Assembly (NCBI GenBank): GCA_036346355.1
Contig: CM070576.1
Coordinates: forward strand, 56,467,712 to 56,531,711
Source of the DNA: Rhipidocladum racemiflorum
Lineage: Eukaryota > Streptophyta > Magnoliopsida > Poales > Poaceae
Direction of reading: 5' to 3'
Length of the DNA: 64,000 bases
Below, piece by piece: positions 46,791 to 58,400 of this stretch (position 1 is its first letter; each line of letters opens with the position of its first letter). The position numbers were made by a program, and so were the translations under genes. The notes below the pieces were generated by a model. The model saw only the letters and a list, made by a program, of their open reading frames with translations, was not told where the DNA came from and did not search any database.

Positions 46791-48104
46791 TTAGGACATC
46801 TTGATGTGCTCCTCGCGCTGCCTGGCGACGTACTCGAAGAGGCTCCCGTCGTACATCCGCCGCATGGCCTCCCTCGACAGGAACCCTTCCTCGTCCCTCG
46901 CCAGTACGTACAGGATCGTCCACTCCAGCTTCGACGCAATCCTGCAGCGTTTCAATGGCCTCAGTTCCGAGTTGTTCGTACGTCCAGGTTCGTAGTAAGG
47001 TTGATGTTCCATCGATCGGTGCTTACCAGCCGAAGAAATCGAACGCCTCCCGGTTCCCCTCGGTCATCTGCCACATCTCCCCGAAGGTGAGCTTGTCAGC
47101 GGACGTGCGGGCGTACTTGCTGAAGATGTTCTCGAAATTTACCGGCATAAAGCTGAAAGCACCCCAAATTTTTTACATTACGGTCGACAAAGATCTTGTT
47201 TTCGTTTTGGAAATTAAATAGAACAGCGAGATCAACAGAAAAGATCAACTAATTACCGGCCCTCGTTATCGTAGGACTTGGAGTCACTCCCGTGTTTACT
47301 CCTGTGGATGTTGTGGATGTAAATTGGGAAGAGAGGAGACGGCAGCCAACCCTGCAGTCTCCCAGTTAAAACGCTTATGAAAAACATAGCGGCGAAATAT
47401 ATAATTACGGCCATGCGATTGCATGCTGAAGTAAAAAAAAAACTTGGGTAGCTCACTCACAGCCAGAGTGGGATAGCTCATGGACACGTTAACGAGTAGA
47501 GCGATGAAGAAAGACAAGATCATGTTGAATCCAAGCGCGCGGCATCCTAGATTAGTACATCATATATACATCAATACATGCATTTTAATTCGTAAGTAAT
47601 ACTGGATCCAGAGGACCAGCAAATTAAGAGGATATATATGTACGTACCATCGTAAGTTTCCCACGGATAGATGATGCCGTTGTCGTCGCGGTCGAAGAAG
47701 GCGACGTGCTGCTGCATCACGCTCCTATGGTGATGCTCGTGATCATCCGTGGTTCCGTCGGGGTGGTAGATGTCCGGAACCGCCAGAGCTCTCGCCAGAT
47801 CTGCTCAGCCCATTTATTAGTAATTAAGGCCTCTTAATTGGGCAAACCACGGCTGCTATACAAACGCTACAGGGACCAATTGAAACAGCCATTGCTCACA
47901 GGGCCTTGGGACGAGCTCCTCGAGGTCGCCGCGGACGGGGCGCTCGACGGTGACCGGCGATTGCAGCGCGACGATGGTCAGGGAGTCCTTCGCCTCCACG
48001 GCCGACATGCCACGCGAGCCCACGACCTTGCCGGCGTCGACCTTCCCCTCCGTCCTCGCCGCGCCGCGAGAGTCGCCGCCGCGCGCCGTGGCCGCCTCCT
48101 GCAT
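46791..48104 (-). CDS. Caleosin / peroxygenase, six exons, intact
   Basis: Minus-strand exons: 48104-47900, 47800-47648, 47546-47461, 47351-47257, 47152-47027 and 46941-46791. All have GT-AG borders and the joined frame is 816 nt (271 residues). Caleosins are haem peroxygenases bound to lipid droplets or ER membranes; they bind calcium and oxygenate fatty acids, often under ABA or stress control. The single EF-hand loop is complete: D105, D107, N109, G110, E116 (DRDDNGIIYPWE). A hydrophobic segment (about 126-147) leads to the proline knot (YPTLAGWLPSPLFP; P145, P152, P154, P157). H100 and H164 are at the places of the family's haem histidines. The C-terminal domain (LTFGEMW; LYVLARDEEGFLS) is complete. 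The N-terminus, about 68 residues before the conserved core, is long; an internal start at M33 is possible. It is close to rice EFA27 by type. A broken paralogue lies just upstream. Confidence 0.93.
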
Positions 48105-48540
48105 CTTTGCTTTTGCTACAGCGCGCTAGCTCGCGTGGCACGACAGACCTACGGAAACCACAAACGTGAGAGGACGAGCAGACACCCGTAAGTGGACTGA
48201 ACGGACTTCCAAGTTCCAATACCGTAGCTAGTGCCAGGGCCGCCGCGCGGGCGCATATAAAGCGGCTCGGAGCGGTGGGGACGTGGCCGCCGACAAGGGC
48301 ACCGGCACGACGTGGGCGCGTGCATGGCGTTCGGCCTTGCGCGGCCGTAACGTGGCGCCGGACGCCCGCGCGGAGTATTCCTCGTGTCATGAGGCTTCTT
48401 TTGCCGTCCTGGAGGCCCGAGTAATTTAATCTCAGCGGCAGCTTGGTTAAAGTAACTACCAGAATCTTGAGTAGCACCACTAGTTAACGTAACTGAACTA
48501 CGATATGGAAGAGCATATGGGTGACCTATGGAGAGCGACT

Positions 48541-48819
48541 GGGCATGTACAATGATTATATTTAGCTGTCTATAAGAGATGACACGTAGGCTTTTAAATG
48601 ACGTGGAGGAGATAGAAGACTGTTGTCTATTATTTAATAGACAGCTTATAGACAGTTTTACATTTTGTGTACCATTGTATAGACAGTCTTTTAATTGAAT
48701 GAGAGACCACTACAGACAACTATATAGACGATCCATTGTATGAATTATTTTTAGTGCTGTTTGTAGATGATATGGAGCTACATTATAGACAGCTGCCATC
48801 TATACCACTGTACATGCCT
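48541..48819. mobile_element. Complete MITE of the 'catgtacaatg' family
   Basis: Inverted ends GGGCATGTACAATG and CACTGTACATGCCT, 279 bp. This is the cleanest of four family members in the window; the others are at 43561-44086, 50323-50612 and about 52655-53136. It lies upstream of the intact caleosin gene. Flanking duplication not clear. Confidence 0.75.
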
Positions 48820-49350
48820 AATGTTGTGTTGTGCGTGCCGATGCACTTGTAGAGTTGTAGTGATGGGTACATCTTGTTCTTTCGGTACAACATCCTACAG
48901 AAGCACCTCTCTCCAAATAAGCACAAGCAGGTCTTCACTGTAGACCAGCAGGCTACAGAATGTTGCCAATGTTGGTTTTAGCTCTCCTTAATTGATGGTT
49001 AGGACGGGAGGGGGACGGAAAAAGGAAACAACCCAACGGACCGACCGTGTACGGCCTAGCTGACCACCCAGCTGGAGATTCTTTTGCGGCCCAAGTAGTC
49101 CGGTGCAATGCATTTTGAAGCCCGTGTGGAGCCGAGAAAGGGAAACCGCGATGCGAAATTCCAAGCAACCTGAGGGCTGAGGCAGAGCGTAGGTCCAACA
49201 CAACCGCCCACAGATATACCCATAGTCACCGGATTTGTTATAAATCATTGCGAATCGCAAATCAATTCATCAAATCTGAATCGATTTAAAATACGGAGTT
49301 TATATTTATAGTGAAAATTAAAAGAAAAAGTGATGAACATGAATGTACCA

Positions 49351-49628
49351 TTACCTCGCAAACAGGGATTTTCACAATATTGCTGGTTACATAATGTTCA
49401 TATATCAATTGCACAAGCAGACCTTCAATCTACTGCTTCTTGTCATGTGCCTCCCTTCTCTGATGGGCAATGAACTCGAACAGGCTTCATTACCTCGCAA
49501 ACAGGGATTTTCACAATATTGCTGGTTACATAATGTTCATATATCAATTGCACAAGCAGACCTTCAATCTACTGCTTCTTGTCATGTGCCTCCCTTCTCT
49601 GATGGGCAATGAACTCGAACAGGCTTCC
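49351..49628. repeat. 139-bp tandem duplication at the end of the caleosin pseudogene
   Basis: The segment 49351-49489 is repeated almost perfectly as 49490-49628 (both begin ttacctcgcaaacagggatt). The unit contains the last codons and the stop of the broken caleosin plus its 3' flank. The near identity suggests a recent event. Confidence 0.95.
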
Positions 49629-49880
49629 ATCGAAGCAGCGGCGAACAGCCTCCTTCGAAAGGAACCCTTCCTCATCTTTTGCAAGCACGTACAGCAATAT
49701 CCATTCCCCCTTGCTTGCTATTCTGAAAACATATGAATTTACACGCAGACATTAATAAGCATTCTTGTCACCGTCGTGAGCAAATGGAGGAAAAGATTCA
49801 ACGGCCACGAGTAGTAACTAAAGCAAATGGCTAAATCAAATGAGGTCGACGTTCCAAGTGTCCGTTCACCTTCCAAGTAA

Positions 49881-50151
49881 GGCCCCGTTTGGCAACTTGG
49901 AACCGAGGTGTTTCTACTAGAATCTGGGAGAAACCCAACTAAACGGGCTAAAACTCGGAACGATTCTCCTCGAAACGTTTCTTCTTTTTCCACACCGTGG
50001 CTGAATCACCCTCAACCCTGTTTCTACTAGAATCTGGAACCGTACCAAACGATTTGCAGAAAGTGATTCTGATTCTACCTGAAACGTTTCTACTAAAAAT
50101 CTGAAACCGTTTCCGTTTCTACTAGAATCTGGAACCGTACCAAACGTGGCC
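49881..50151. mobile_element. Tourist-type MITE inside a caleosin pseudogene exon
   Basis: Ends GGCCCCGTTTGG and CCAAACGTGGCC are inverted. Flanked by the 3-bp duplication TAA (49878-49880 and 50152-50154), typical of PIF/Harbinger (Tourist) elements. It interrupts exon 5 of the second caleosin: the coding sequence resumes in frame on the far side (the codons after AFDL continue as LGR and then a GT donor). The interior repeats the phrase gtttctactagaatctg several times. Confidence 0.85.
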
Positions 50152-50322
50152 TAAGTCAAACGCCACCCGTTGGCCTTCGATCATCCGCCAAACCTCGCCA
50201 AATGTTAGCTTATCCGGCGCCGTGCGAGCGTTCTTGCTGAAGATGTTCTCGAAATTAACCGGCATGAACCTAATTCATAATAGCAACGTCATTGGACATG
50301 TCAGCATGTACTCTTAACTCAG

Positions 50323-50612
50323 GTCATGTACAATGATACATGTTAGTTGTCTATAAGGGTATGCCACATCAGATTTTGGATGATGTGGATGAGAGAGAGG
50401 GAAGAGAGAGAAATATGTTGTCTACTATTTAACAGACGGTCTTATAGACAGCTTTATAGTGTGTATACCATTGTACAGACAGTCTATTAGTCATATGAGA
50501 GATCATTACACACAGCTATATAGACAGTCTATTGTATAAGTTATTTTTAGTACTGTCTATAGATGACATGGATGTATATTATAGACATCTACCGTCTATA
50601 CCACTGTACATC
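50323..50612. mobile_element. MITE of the 'catgtacaatg' family in a caleosin pseudogene intron
   Basis: Inverted ends (g)catgtacaatg and cactgtacat(c), with an interior matching the element at 48541-48819 (tagacagtct, tgatctctca, tatagacag phrases). It lies between the proline-knot exon and the next exon of the broken caleosin. The superfamily is not clear, as no convincing target duplication was found. Confidence 0.7.
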
Positions 50613-51119
50613 ACAGATGACGAATTTTGCATTGGATCTAAATTACCTTCCCAGTGAATGTTTTCGATGTATATTGGGAACAGGGGAGATGGTATCCAGC
50701 TCTGTCCGAATCATGGAAGCGCGGATCCATGAGAGCCTGCTAGTTCAGAGAAGTATATATATATGTCGACGAATGTTCCTCAAGTTTTGACCCCTTTTTT
50801 TGCACTTACAGGCAGAGTTGGAAAGCTTAGACCAACATTTGTGGCTATGAGGCTATCGCCAGGATGAACGACATAATCACGTTGAAGCCCAGTGACCGAA
50901 GTCCTGGAATTCGTACAACGGAACCATCAATGAACTGTCGACTGGCAAGTGTATGCCGTATTTTTCAGAAAACACTCTACTTGAGCCACAGCTAGATAGA
51001 CACATCTTGTGTGTGCACAGAGCAAATTGTACTAAGTACTGATCCCAGTTAGTTTGTACCGTGGAAGTTTTCCTAGATTCTTACAGAAATTAAACTATTC
51101 GCCGTAAAATTTCCTACAT

Positions 51120-51840
51120 TTCAAACAGGCCTATCACGCATTACCTCCGTAAGTGTTGACATCAAAGACAATAATGATATTGATTCATACTTTCAGACCC
51201 ATAAAAAGATCTGTCAAGGTGATCATCTGTCTTCCATTTTATTTAACATTATTGTGGATTTGCTGACATTCTTTTGAGATCGAGTCAAAAGGGATGGGCA
51301 AATAAGTAGAGTGGTATCTCATTTGATGGATGATGGGTTATTTATTCTATAATATGCCGATGACACTATTTTATTTATGGATCATAACTTTGAACAGGTC
51401 ATAAGCTTGAAGCTACTGTTATGTGCATTTGAACAAATTTCCGATCTCAAAATCAATTTGAATAAGAGTGAAATTTTCTGTTTTAGCGCTGCTAAGGAAT
51501 TTGAGGATCAATATACCCAGCCTTTGGGTTGTGGATTGGGTAATTTGCCCTTTCAATACTTTGGCATTCCAATTCATTATAGAAATTGAGAAACAATGAT
51601 TGGAAAGGGGTAGAAGAAAGATTTGAGACATGTTTGAATAGTTGGAAGGACAAGCATTTGTCTGCTGAAGATCGATTAGTCATTTTGAATTCCGTACTTA
51701 CTAGTTTACTTATGTTTATGTTATCTTTTTTGAAATACCTCGCAATATTCTCAAAAGATAACTATAAAAAAAATATAGCCTAGTTAAGTGGAATATATCA
51801 TGCTGACCTAGAGATCAAGGGCACGGGTATTCAAGACCTT
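51120..51840 (+). mobile_element. LINE reverse-transcriptase fragment
   Basis: Translation of 51200-51780 on the plus strand gives non-LTR reverse-transcriptase landmarks with stops between them: GDHLSSILFN, the catalytic-box sequence YADDTILF near 51353, then LKINLNKSEIFCF, GNLPFQYFGIPIH and LSAEDRLVILNS. It is truncated at both ends and carries several stops. It lies on the strand opposite to the second caleosin, inside one of its introns. Confidence 0.85.
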
Positions 51841-52224
51841 GATTACCTCCGTAAGTTTCCCATGGATAAACGACGCCGTCGCCATCCAGGTCGAAGAAGG
51901 CCACGTGCTGCTGCAGCACGCTCATCTGCCGGTGGTCGTGCCCCTCGGTTCCGTCGGGATGGTTCGCATCGGGCGCAACCAGAGCTCGAGCCAAGTCTGC
52001 ATGCATATTGTGTCATTGCTTTTCCGATGAAACCATCGCGAATATTTTTGGACGGATCAGTGCACGGAAGAACCGAAAGTACTCACAAGGCTTTGGAAGG
52101 TGCGTCTCCAGGTCTGCCCGAACCGGCCGGTCCGCCGTCACCGGCGCCTCCTCTGCCACCGGCGACATTGCGTCGGTAGGCGCCTTAGCCTCCTCCGTCA
52201 TTACTCTCAAAGTCTCACACACAG

Positions 52225-52225
<1 letters not shown>

Positions 52226-52279
<54 letters not shown>
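52226..52279. repeat. (CT)n microsatellite at the 5' end of the caleosin pseudogene
   Basis: About 54 bp of CT dinucleotide on the plus strand, directly before the start codon of the second caleosin on the minus strand (a GA-rich leader). Confidence 0.9.
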
Positions 52280-52280
<1 letters not shown>

Positions 52281-52654
52281 GAGTCACGAAGCTAGGTGCG
52301 CGTTACAAATGGATGACGAGAAGTTATCTCGCGTTATGCTCGACTTATACACGAGGAGAAGCACGGACGGTGCAGTGCATGCAGGATGCAGCAAAGCCAG
52401 ACGAAAGGTTATGTTGGATAAACACACAAAGTGAGACCGACGGCACGTCGTGAATGCGTCGTCGTAGCATTCGGTGGACACTCGTGGGAATTGCTCCAAC
52501 ATAGCCTCAATGTCACATTGTCCATTAGACGGTACGACGCCCGTCTCTATCCAATGCTGTGTTCGATCCGGACGCTACAGGAACAACAATTTTGTTTTTC
52601 TTTTGCTTTCCTTTGCTTTGGCTCGTGTGTTGTGTGTCGCTCTAGGTCACCTGG

Positions 52655-53136
52655 AATACAACTTTATATCATCAATAGATAGTACTAAAGACAATTTATA
52701 TAATAGACTATAAATATAACTATCTATAATGATCTCTCGTACAATTAATAGATTATCTACATAATGGTGCATATAATATAAAGTCGTTCATAAGGCTACG
52801 TGTTAAATAGTAAATAATATTTCTCTCTTCTCATTATCTCTTCTTGTATCACATAAAATCCTATATAACATAAGTTTATAGACAACTAATATGTACTCTC
52901 TCTATCCCACAAAGAGTGCATTTTTATTTTTTCCAGACAGATTAGTTTGCAAGGTAAATGACTAACGTGACCCTCATTACTCCATGCACAGGCATGCTGA
53001 TGCTTTGGTTTCCACCAGCATTTAAATGAGCATACAGTTGGGCCCTACGGACTAAAGATGCACTCTTTGTGGGACAAATTTTGAACACTAGAAATGCACT
53101 CTTTGTAGGACAAAGGGAGTATCTATCATGTACTCT
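52655..53136. mobile_element. Decayed MITE of the 'catgtacaatg' family with a nested Stowaway
   Basis: The body from 52655 (acaactttatatcatcaatag ... tgatctctcgtacaatta) matches the family read in the same direction as 43561-44086. The right end tatcatgtac follows the nested element. Confidence 0.65.
52896..53119. mobile_element. Stowaway-type MITE (CACAAAGAGTGCATTT family)
   Basis: 224 bp. Ends ctctctctatcccacaaaga and mirror gacaaagggag, TA on both sides (52894-52895, 53120-53121). Confidence 0.82.
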
Positions 53137-53589
53137 TTGACGAATAAACAAATAAGGAAACTACAGCCGAGCTGCCAAACCAACGTGCCCACGATTCCGA
53201 GCCTTTTTTTTTAGAGGAACCCAGTCTAGATGACTGGTTGCAGGCCAGCCAAGAGCAGTTTCAGGAACGAACGGCGCAGGTGGCTGTGGCGCGCGGAGGG
53301 GCACCAAAGCGGCGGCAATGATCCGCGTAGACGAGAAGCCCAACGTGGCAGCGAACGGCAGGGGAGGACTCGGCGAACGGAGGCCCTTGAGCAGATTCGG
53401 CCCACAACACAAGGAGTAGACGCGCCGCCGCGGGTAAGCGAAGCGCGTGTGGGGAAGCTGATTGGGCTGTCCGTGTTATACTTCACGCACACACGACACG
53501 GCTGCGCGAGCACATTTCAGCGAAAAGGCCTATGCTAGGCTCCGTGAGACTACACGAGCGGCCCGGGAGTGCGAGCGCGGGTAAGGTTT

Positions 53590-55345
53590 GAAATTTGGTT
53601 TTCCGATTATATTTTACCGGAGATTGATTTTTGAATGAAATTGGAACGAACTCTAAAAAAAAAATTTAATCTGGTTTTTTTAATCGGGATTTCCGAGATT
53701 TCGGTCAGAACTACAGAAATTTTGTTGAGATTTGCCAAAATCTCGGTAATTTTGAACCAACTGAAAAATGGTATCATAGACGGTACAATTGTCTGTGATA
53801 TTAATGACATCAAAATTTGAATTTTTTTCAAATTTTCTAATTGCAGCAGGATTATGAATCTTAGGGTACCAAATTTAAATTTTTGCTGAAATTTCGTCGA
53901 GATTTGATCTGTGAGCACTGGCCTCGTAGTTCAGCTCCTAAGGCATATTGGGGCTGTTTGGTTTGTGTCCATTGGTTGCCAATGCTTGCCATGCCAAATT
54001 TTGGTAGTGTTGACAAAATTTGGCAAGCATTTGGTTTGCAACCAAATTTTGGCTAGATTCTTTTCTCCATTGGCTAGCCAAAATTTTCTAGTTCATTTCC
54101 TAGTCAATGGTTGGCCAAACTTTAGCCACCAATTTAGACACCAAATTTTAGCTAGCCAAATTTTGACAAGGCTTAGCTTGGCAAATTTGGATTCAAACCA
54201 AACAGCCCCGTTATCCCAGAATAATTGGGCTCAGAACCGCCGCCGCCTGTCACCCTGTGGATGACTGGATGCCATCAACAGAAGCACTACTTAGGTAGAT
54301 AACATTGAAACGCATATAATCCTGCCGAAGTGCCGAGTAATCTAAAAAGCATCAGGTAAGACGGTATCGTTCTCTAAAGTCCGCGAGATACCCCTCTCAC
54401 TTTTTCTTCTTCATTTTTTTTCTCCTAAACCAATGTTCGTTTTAGGTTTATATTTTGTCATCATTCGAAATCCGAAATTTCAGCGAAATCTCATTATTTC
54501 AGATAAAATCTAAACGAAATATAAAAAACAAAGTTTAAATTTGGCTTTTTTTACCAAGATTTCCGAGATCTCGTCGAGATTTACTGAGATATCGGCGAGA
54601 TTTGTCGAGATATTAGTGATTTTTAACCGCTTGAAAATTGGTCCAACAATCGTCAAAAAAATTTGTAAATTTTTGTGGATGGTCCTGACACATCGCTAAT
54701 ATTCTCATAAAAAATTTTAGATGATGATTAAGCCCAACAAATTTTTAAAAGTTCAAACAATGCTACTATTCTGATAAAAGGCTAACCTTTTAAAATTTTA
54801 ACCGAATGAAAAATGGTGAAAACCACGTTAGAAACTTCTAAAATTTTTGTGAATGGTTCTGATACATCCATAATATGAAATTTAGATGATGGTCAAACTT
54901 GAGGAATTTTTAAAAATTCGGACACTGCTACTGAAGATTGACAGGCAAATTTCAATCGAATGAAAAATTATTCAAACCATGTTAGAAAAATTTGAATTTT
55001 TTTGTGAATGGTTATGATGCATCACTAATGCTCCCATAAAATTTTTAGATAATGATCAAGCTTGAAATTTTTTTCAAAATTTTGACAACTAAGGTACTTA
55101 ATTTATAACCGTGAGAATTAATGTGTATAGGCTAACTGGATAATTTACCGACTGTTTCACATGGAAAACAACGTGAATAATCCAATCTGGTCAAAAAAAA
55201 CTAAAATATCGATGAAATTTACTGAAATATCGATAAAATTTTAGGTCACTGTAGCGCTTTGATTTTTTTTAAAAAAAATTATTGGGATTATAAAATTCAG
55301 AAGACCAAAATTGGAGATTTCACCGAGACTTCGTCGAAATTTTGA
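53590..55345. repeat. Repeat DNA with recurring 'gagatttccgagat' words
   Basis: The phrase tttccgagat(t/c)tcg(g/t) with ...gagatttgccaaaatctcgg... at 53690-53750 recurs in variant form at 54560-54620. Similar A/T-rich phrases (tttttgtgaatggtt...gatgcatc) recur at 54670, 54850 and 55005. Looks like an internally repeated decayed element, not classified. Confidence 0.5.
53950..54209. mobile_element. Tourist-like MITE
   Basis: 260 bp with inverted ends GGGGCTGTTTGGTTTG and CAAACCAAACAGCCCC. The interior repeats ccaaattttggc-type words in both directions. Flanking trinucleotides are att and gtt, so the duplication is imperfect or lost. Confidence 0.7.
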
Positions 55346-55499
55346 TCCTCGCCTACAACAAAAAAAAGCTCCTTCCACCTCTTTGTCTCACCCTCTTGTC
55401 TCTCCGCGCCATCACCCACTAACCCAGTATTATTTTACTCGCCTCGTAAACATCACGGTCTAAGCGAAGTTTACCACTGACCATTATGTTTGTTTCCGT

Positions 55500-58400
55500 T
55501 TAATTTTAGGCTAAACCGATGATGATTGATTTGTAGTTGCTTCTTGTGCTCCTCCGTAGTCTTCCACTCCCACCTCTCTTGCCTGAATCCAATGGAGTTT
55601 GCAGATTTACGGGCCAATTTGCTTGCTGGTTGCACGAAAGGTGAGAACTTCTAATCACAAACTTTACCTATCATTTTTATTAGTTCCTGTTAATTCAATC
55701 ACTTTTTGAAAAGAAGACTCGGTGATCTCTCGTTCCATCTTCCCGCGTGTCCATCAAGTTCGTGCAATTCGAATACTGTTGATTCGTCTAGTTGATTACT
55801 TACGGAGTGCTGGTCAAAGAGTTAGGTTTTTGTTTCCGATCGGATCATGGAGTTACAGTCTAAAGCTGAACTGCTTGAACTCTTGTTACGAAATTTTACT
55901 GTAATATATACCTATTCGGCACCATCTATTTGAAGAAAATTGTCCACTGTCCAGTAGTATCTTCTTGGCGAAAGATGAACCATTATCTTTACCTAAATTC
56001 ATTTCTTCGCAGGGATTCTATAAAAAGACATTTGTTTCCATGCAAATATGTAGTTCTTACCGCTCTGTATGTTAAAGTAGTGGTAAATAGATGGTGATGG
56101 AATAAGTCTTGGTGATTTGTGGGCAGCTTTTGACTAGCTTTTTGGGCAGCTTTTAGGCAGCTTTTGACTAGCTTTTGGGCAGCTTTTAGGGCAGCTTTTA
56201 GGCAGCTTTTGACTAGCTTTTGGGCAGCCTTTAGGGCAGCTTTTAGGCAGCTTTTGACTAGCTTTTGGGCAGCCTTTAGACTGGTATTATTGTATGCTGC
56301 GCCAGCAGCTATAAATATGGCACTTGCCCAACCCCTTAGGGTGGCAATAGCACTGGTATGAGCAATAAAATTCAGAAAATTTGCCCCAATTCGGTGTGTC
56401 ATTCTCTCGATGATAGTAAGAATAGTGCTACTAACAAGTGGTATCAGAGCCGTTCTTTCTTGCAGCCTAAACATCTCTTGCTCATCTCCTTCCCACGCTC
56501 CTCCTCGCTCTCAAGAAGCGGCCACAATACATTTGCTCACCCTTCATCTTTCTCGAATAATGAGCAAAGAAATGTCTGAGGCGACTTCTTCCCTAGCAAA
56601 GCCCCCACTAGCGCGCCATGTCGAAGCGATGGCCTCGGCTCGGTCGCCGAGCGCTGAGGCAGAGGCCGGTTGCCGCGGCAGAGGATCATGGCGAGCGGCA
56701 GAGAGATCGCAGCCGACGGCGGCAAGGGCGGCAAAGTCGGGCGGCGCAGAACCGCGGCAAGAAGAAGAGCAGAGGTGGAAGCAGCGGCCGCATGATGCTG
56801 GCCAGGCGGCAGCAGAGCTTCGAGGCTCTGCGCAAGAGCTCAGCGGCTGCCGGCCGACGGCGGCGCCGACGGCAGCTCAAGCGAGAGGGAGGCAGCAAGT
56901 GAGCGAAGCGGCGCGATGGGCGCTTGCCCACCCTCATGAGCGCGATAGGAGCCCAGACGAGCGCAGACGCCACGGCAGAGCTCCGGCGGGACGCTACGGC
57001 GGCGATCGCGCCCCGGCAGAGCTCGATCGGGACGCAGCGTGGCGATCGCGCTCAGAGCGGCGGTACTGGCCGACGGAGATCGTGGCCCTTACAGCGGCGC
57101 GACTCTCCCTCCCGGACGGTACCATGGTCACCGCGGACCCAGGCCATTATCGAGGACATTGGCCCCAGATCGGGTGGCCTACCCTCACCAAGACCAACTA
57201 TGTCGAGTGGGCGCGGTGATGAGGATAAGGCTCCAGTGCGGCACATGTGGGAGGCGTGCAGACGGGCGACGTCGACTACGACGAGGATCGACGGGCGTTG
57301 GATGCCCTCATCGCCGCAGATCCGTCGAGATGCGATTCACGCTTTCCAAGAAGCGGACCGCCAAGGAGGCTTGGGATGCCATCGCCGCGCACGCGACGGC
57401 AGCGACCGCGCTACTCGCAAGACCACACCGCAGCACTTCGCAAAGAGTGGGAGAACCTGGCCTTCAGGCCAGGTGAGGATGTTGACGACTTTGCTCTCCG
57501 TCTTAACACTCTACCGCAGAAGATGGTGCAGTTTGGTGGCGACACCTACGATGAGGAGAGAGCCGTCGAGAAGCTCTTCCGTTGCATCCCCGAGAAGTAC
57601 AAGCAGATCGCTCGCTCAATCGAGTCTCTATTGGACCTCTCCACGATGTCGATCGAAGAGGCGATAGGTCGTCTCAAGGTCGCCGACAATGACGAACCAC
57701 AGCCTCTCTCGGGCCTATCACCATCGGCGGGAAGTTACATCTCACTCGAGAACAAAGTGGGAGGCTTGCCAGGGTGACGGAAGAAGGGGAGTCCTCTGCC
57801 GCGACAGCGTGATGCAGCACGCCAAGCAGCGCAAAGGCGCGGGACAGCGTCGCTGAGGCGCGAGGACGTGCCAAGGGCGACACCGCGAGGCGCCAGAGCG
57901 GCGCCACGGCAACCAAAGGCGCGACGAGATTTACTCGCCACAACTGTGGCAAGCTTGGCCATTGGGCCAAGGAGTGTCGCCAGCCACGACGTGGCCAGGC
58001 CCACATCGCACAGGTGGAGGAAGAAGAGCCGGCTCTGCTCCTGGCACACGCAGGCATCGAGCTATCTCCAGCGGCATCAGCCGCAGCGAATCTCCTCCAC
58101 CTTGATGAACCGAGAGCACACGTCTTTCTTGGCGACAGCTCCAGCGGTGACAAGATTGACGGGTGGTACCTCATTTCTTGGCGCTACCAATCACATGACC
58201 GGTCGACGGAGTTCTTCACCGAGCTTGACTCCAACGTCCGAGGCTCCGTCAAGTTTGGGGCGCCTCGGCGTGGAGATCCAGGGCGTCGGCTCCGTCATAC
58301 TCACCGCCAAGTCTGGTGAGCACAGGCTGCTCACCGGAGTCTACTACATCCCCGCGTTGAGGAACTCTATCATCAGCTTGGGACAGCTGGATGAGAATGG

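Larger units (their letters stand above)
49569..52222 (-). pseudogene. Second caleosin copy, broken by frameshift and insertions
   Basis: Minus-strand exon remnants in the same order as the intact caleosin: 52222-52087 (N-terminus), 51996-51847 (EF-hand DLDGDGVVYPWE complete), 50905-50811 (membrane segment), about 50705-50647 (proline knot WIPSPLFP), 50278-49864 (FMPVNFENIF, split by a Tourist MITE), and 49722-49569 (ends HDKKQ then stop). The membrane exon has a two-base gain followed at once by an in-frame stop after the residues ILAIAS. The fourth exon lacks the stretch that follows NIH in the paralogue. The intron between the EF-hand and membrane exons holds a LINE reverse-transcriptase fragment, and another intron holds a MITE. 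Exon borders that can be checked keep GT-AG, so the copy was once a normal spliced gene. Its 3' end was then duplicated in tandem (49351-49489). Very unlikely to make a working protein. Confidence 0.88.
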
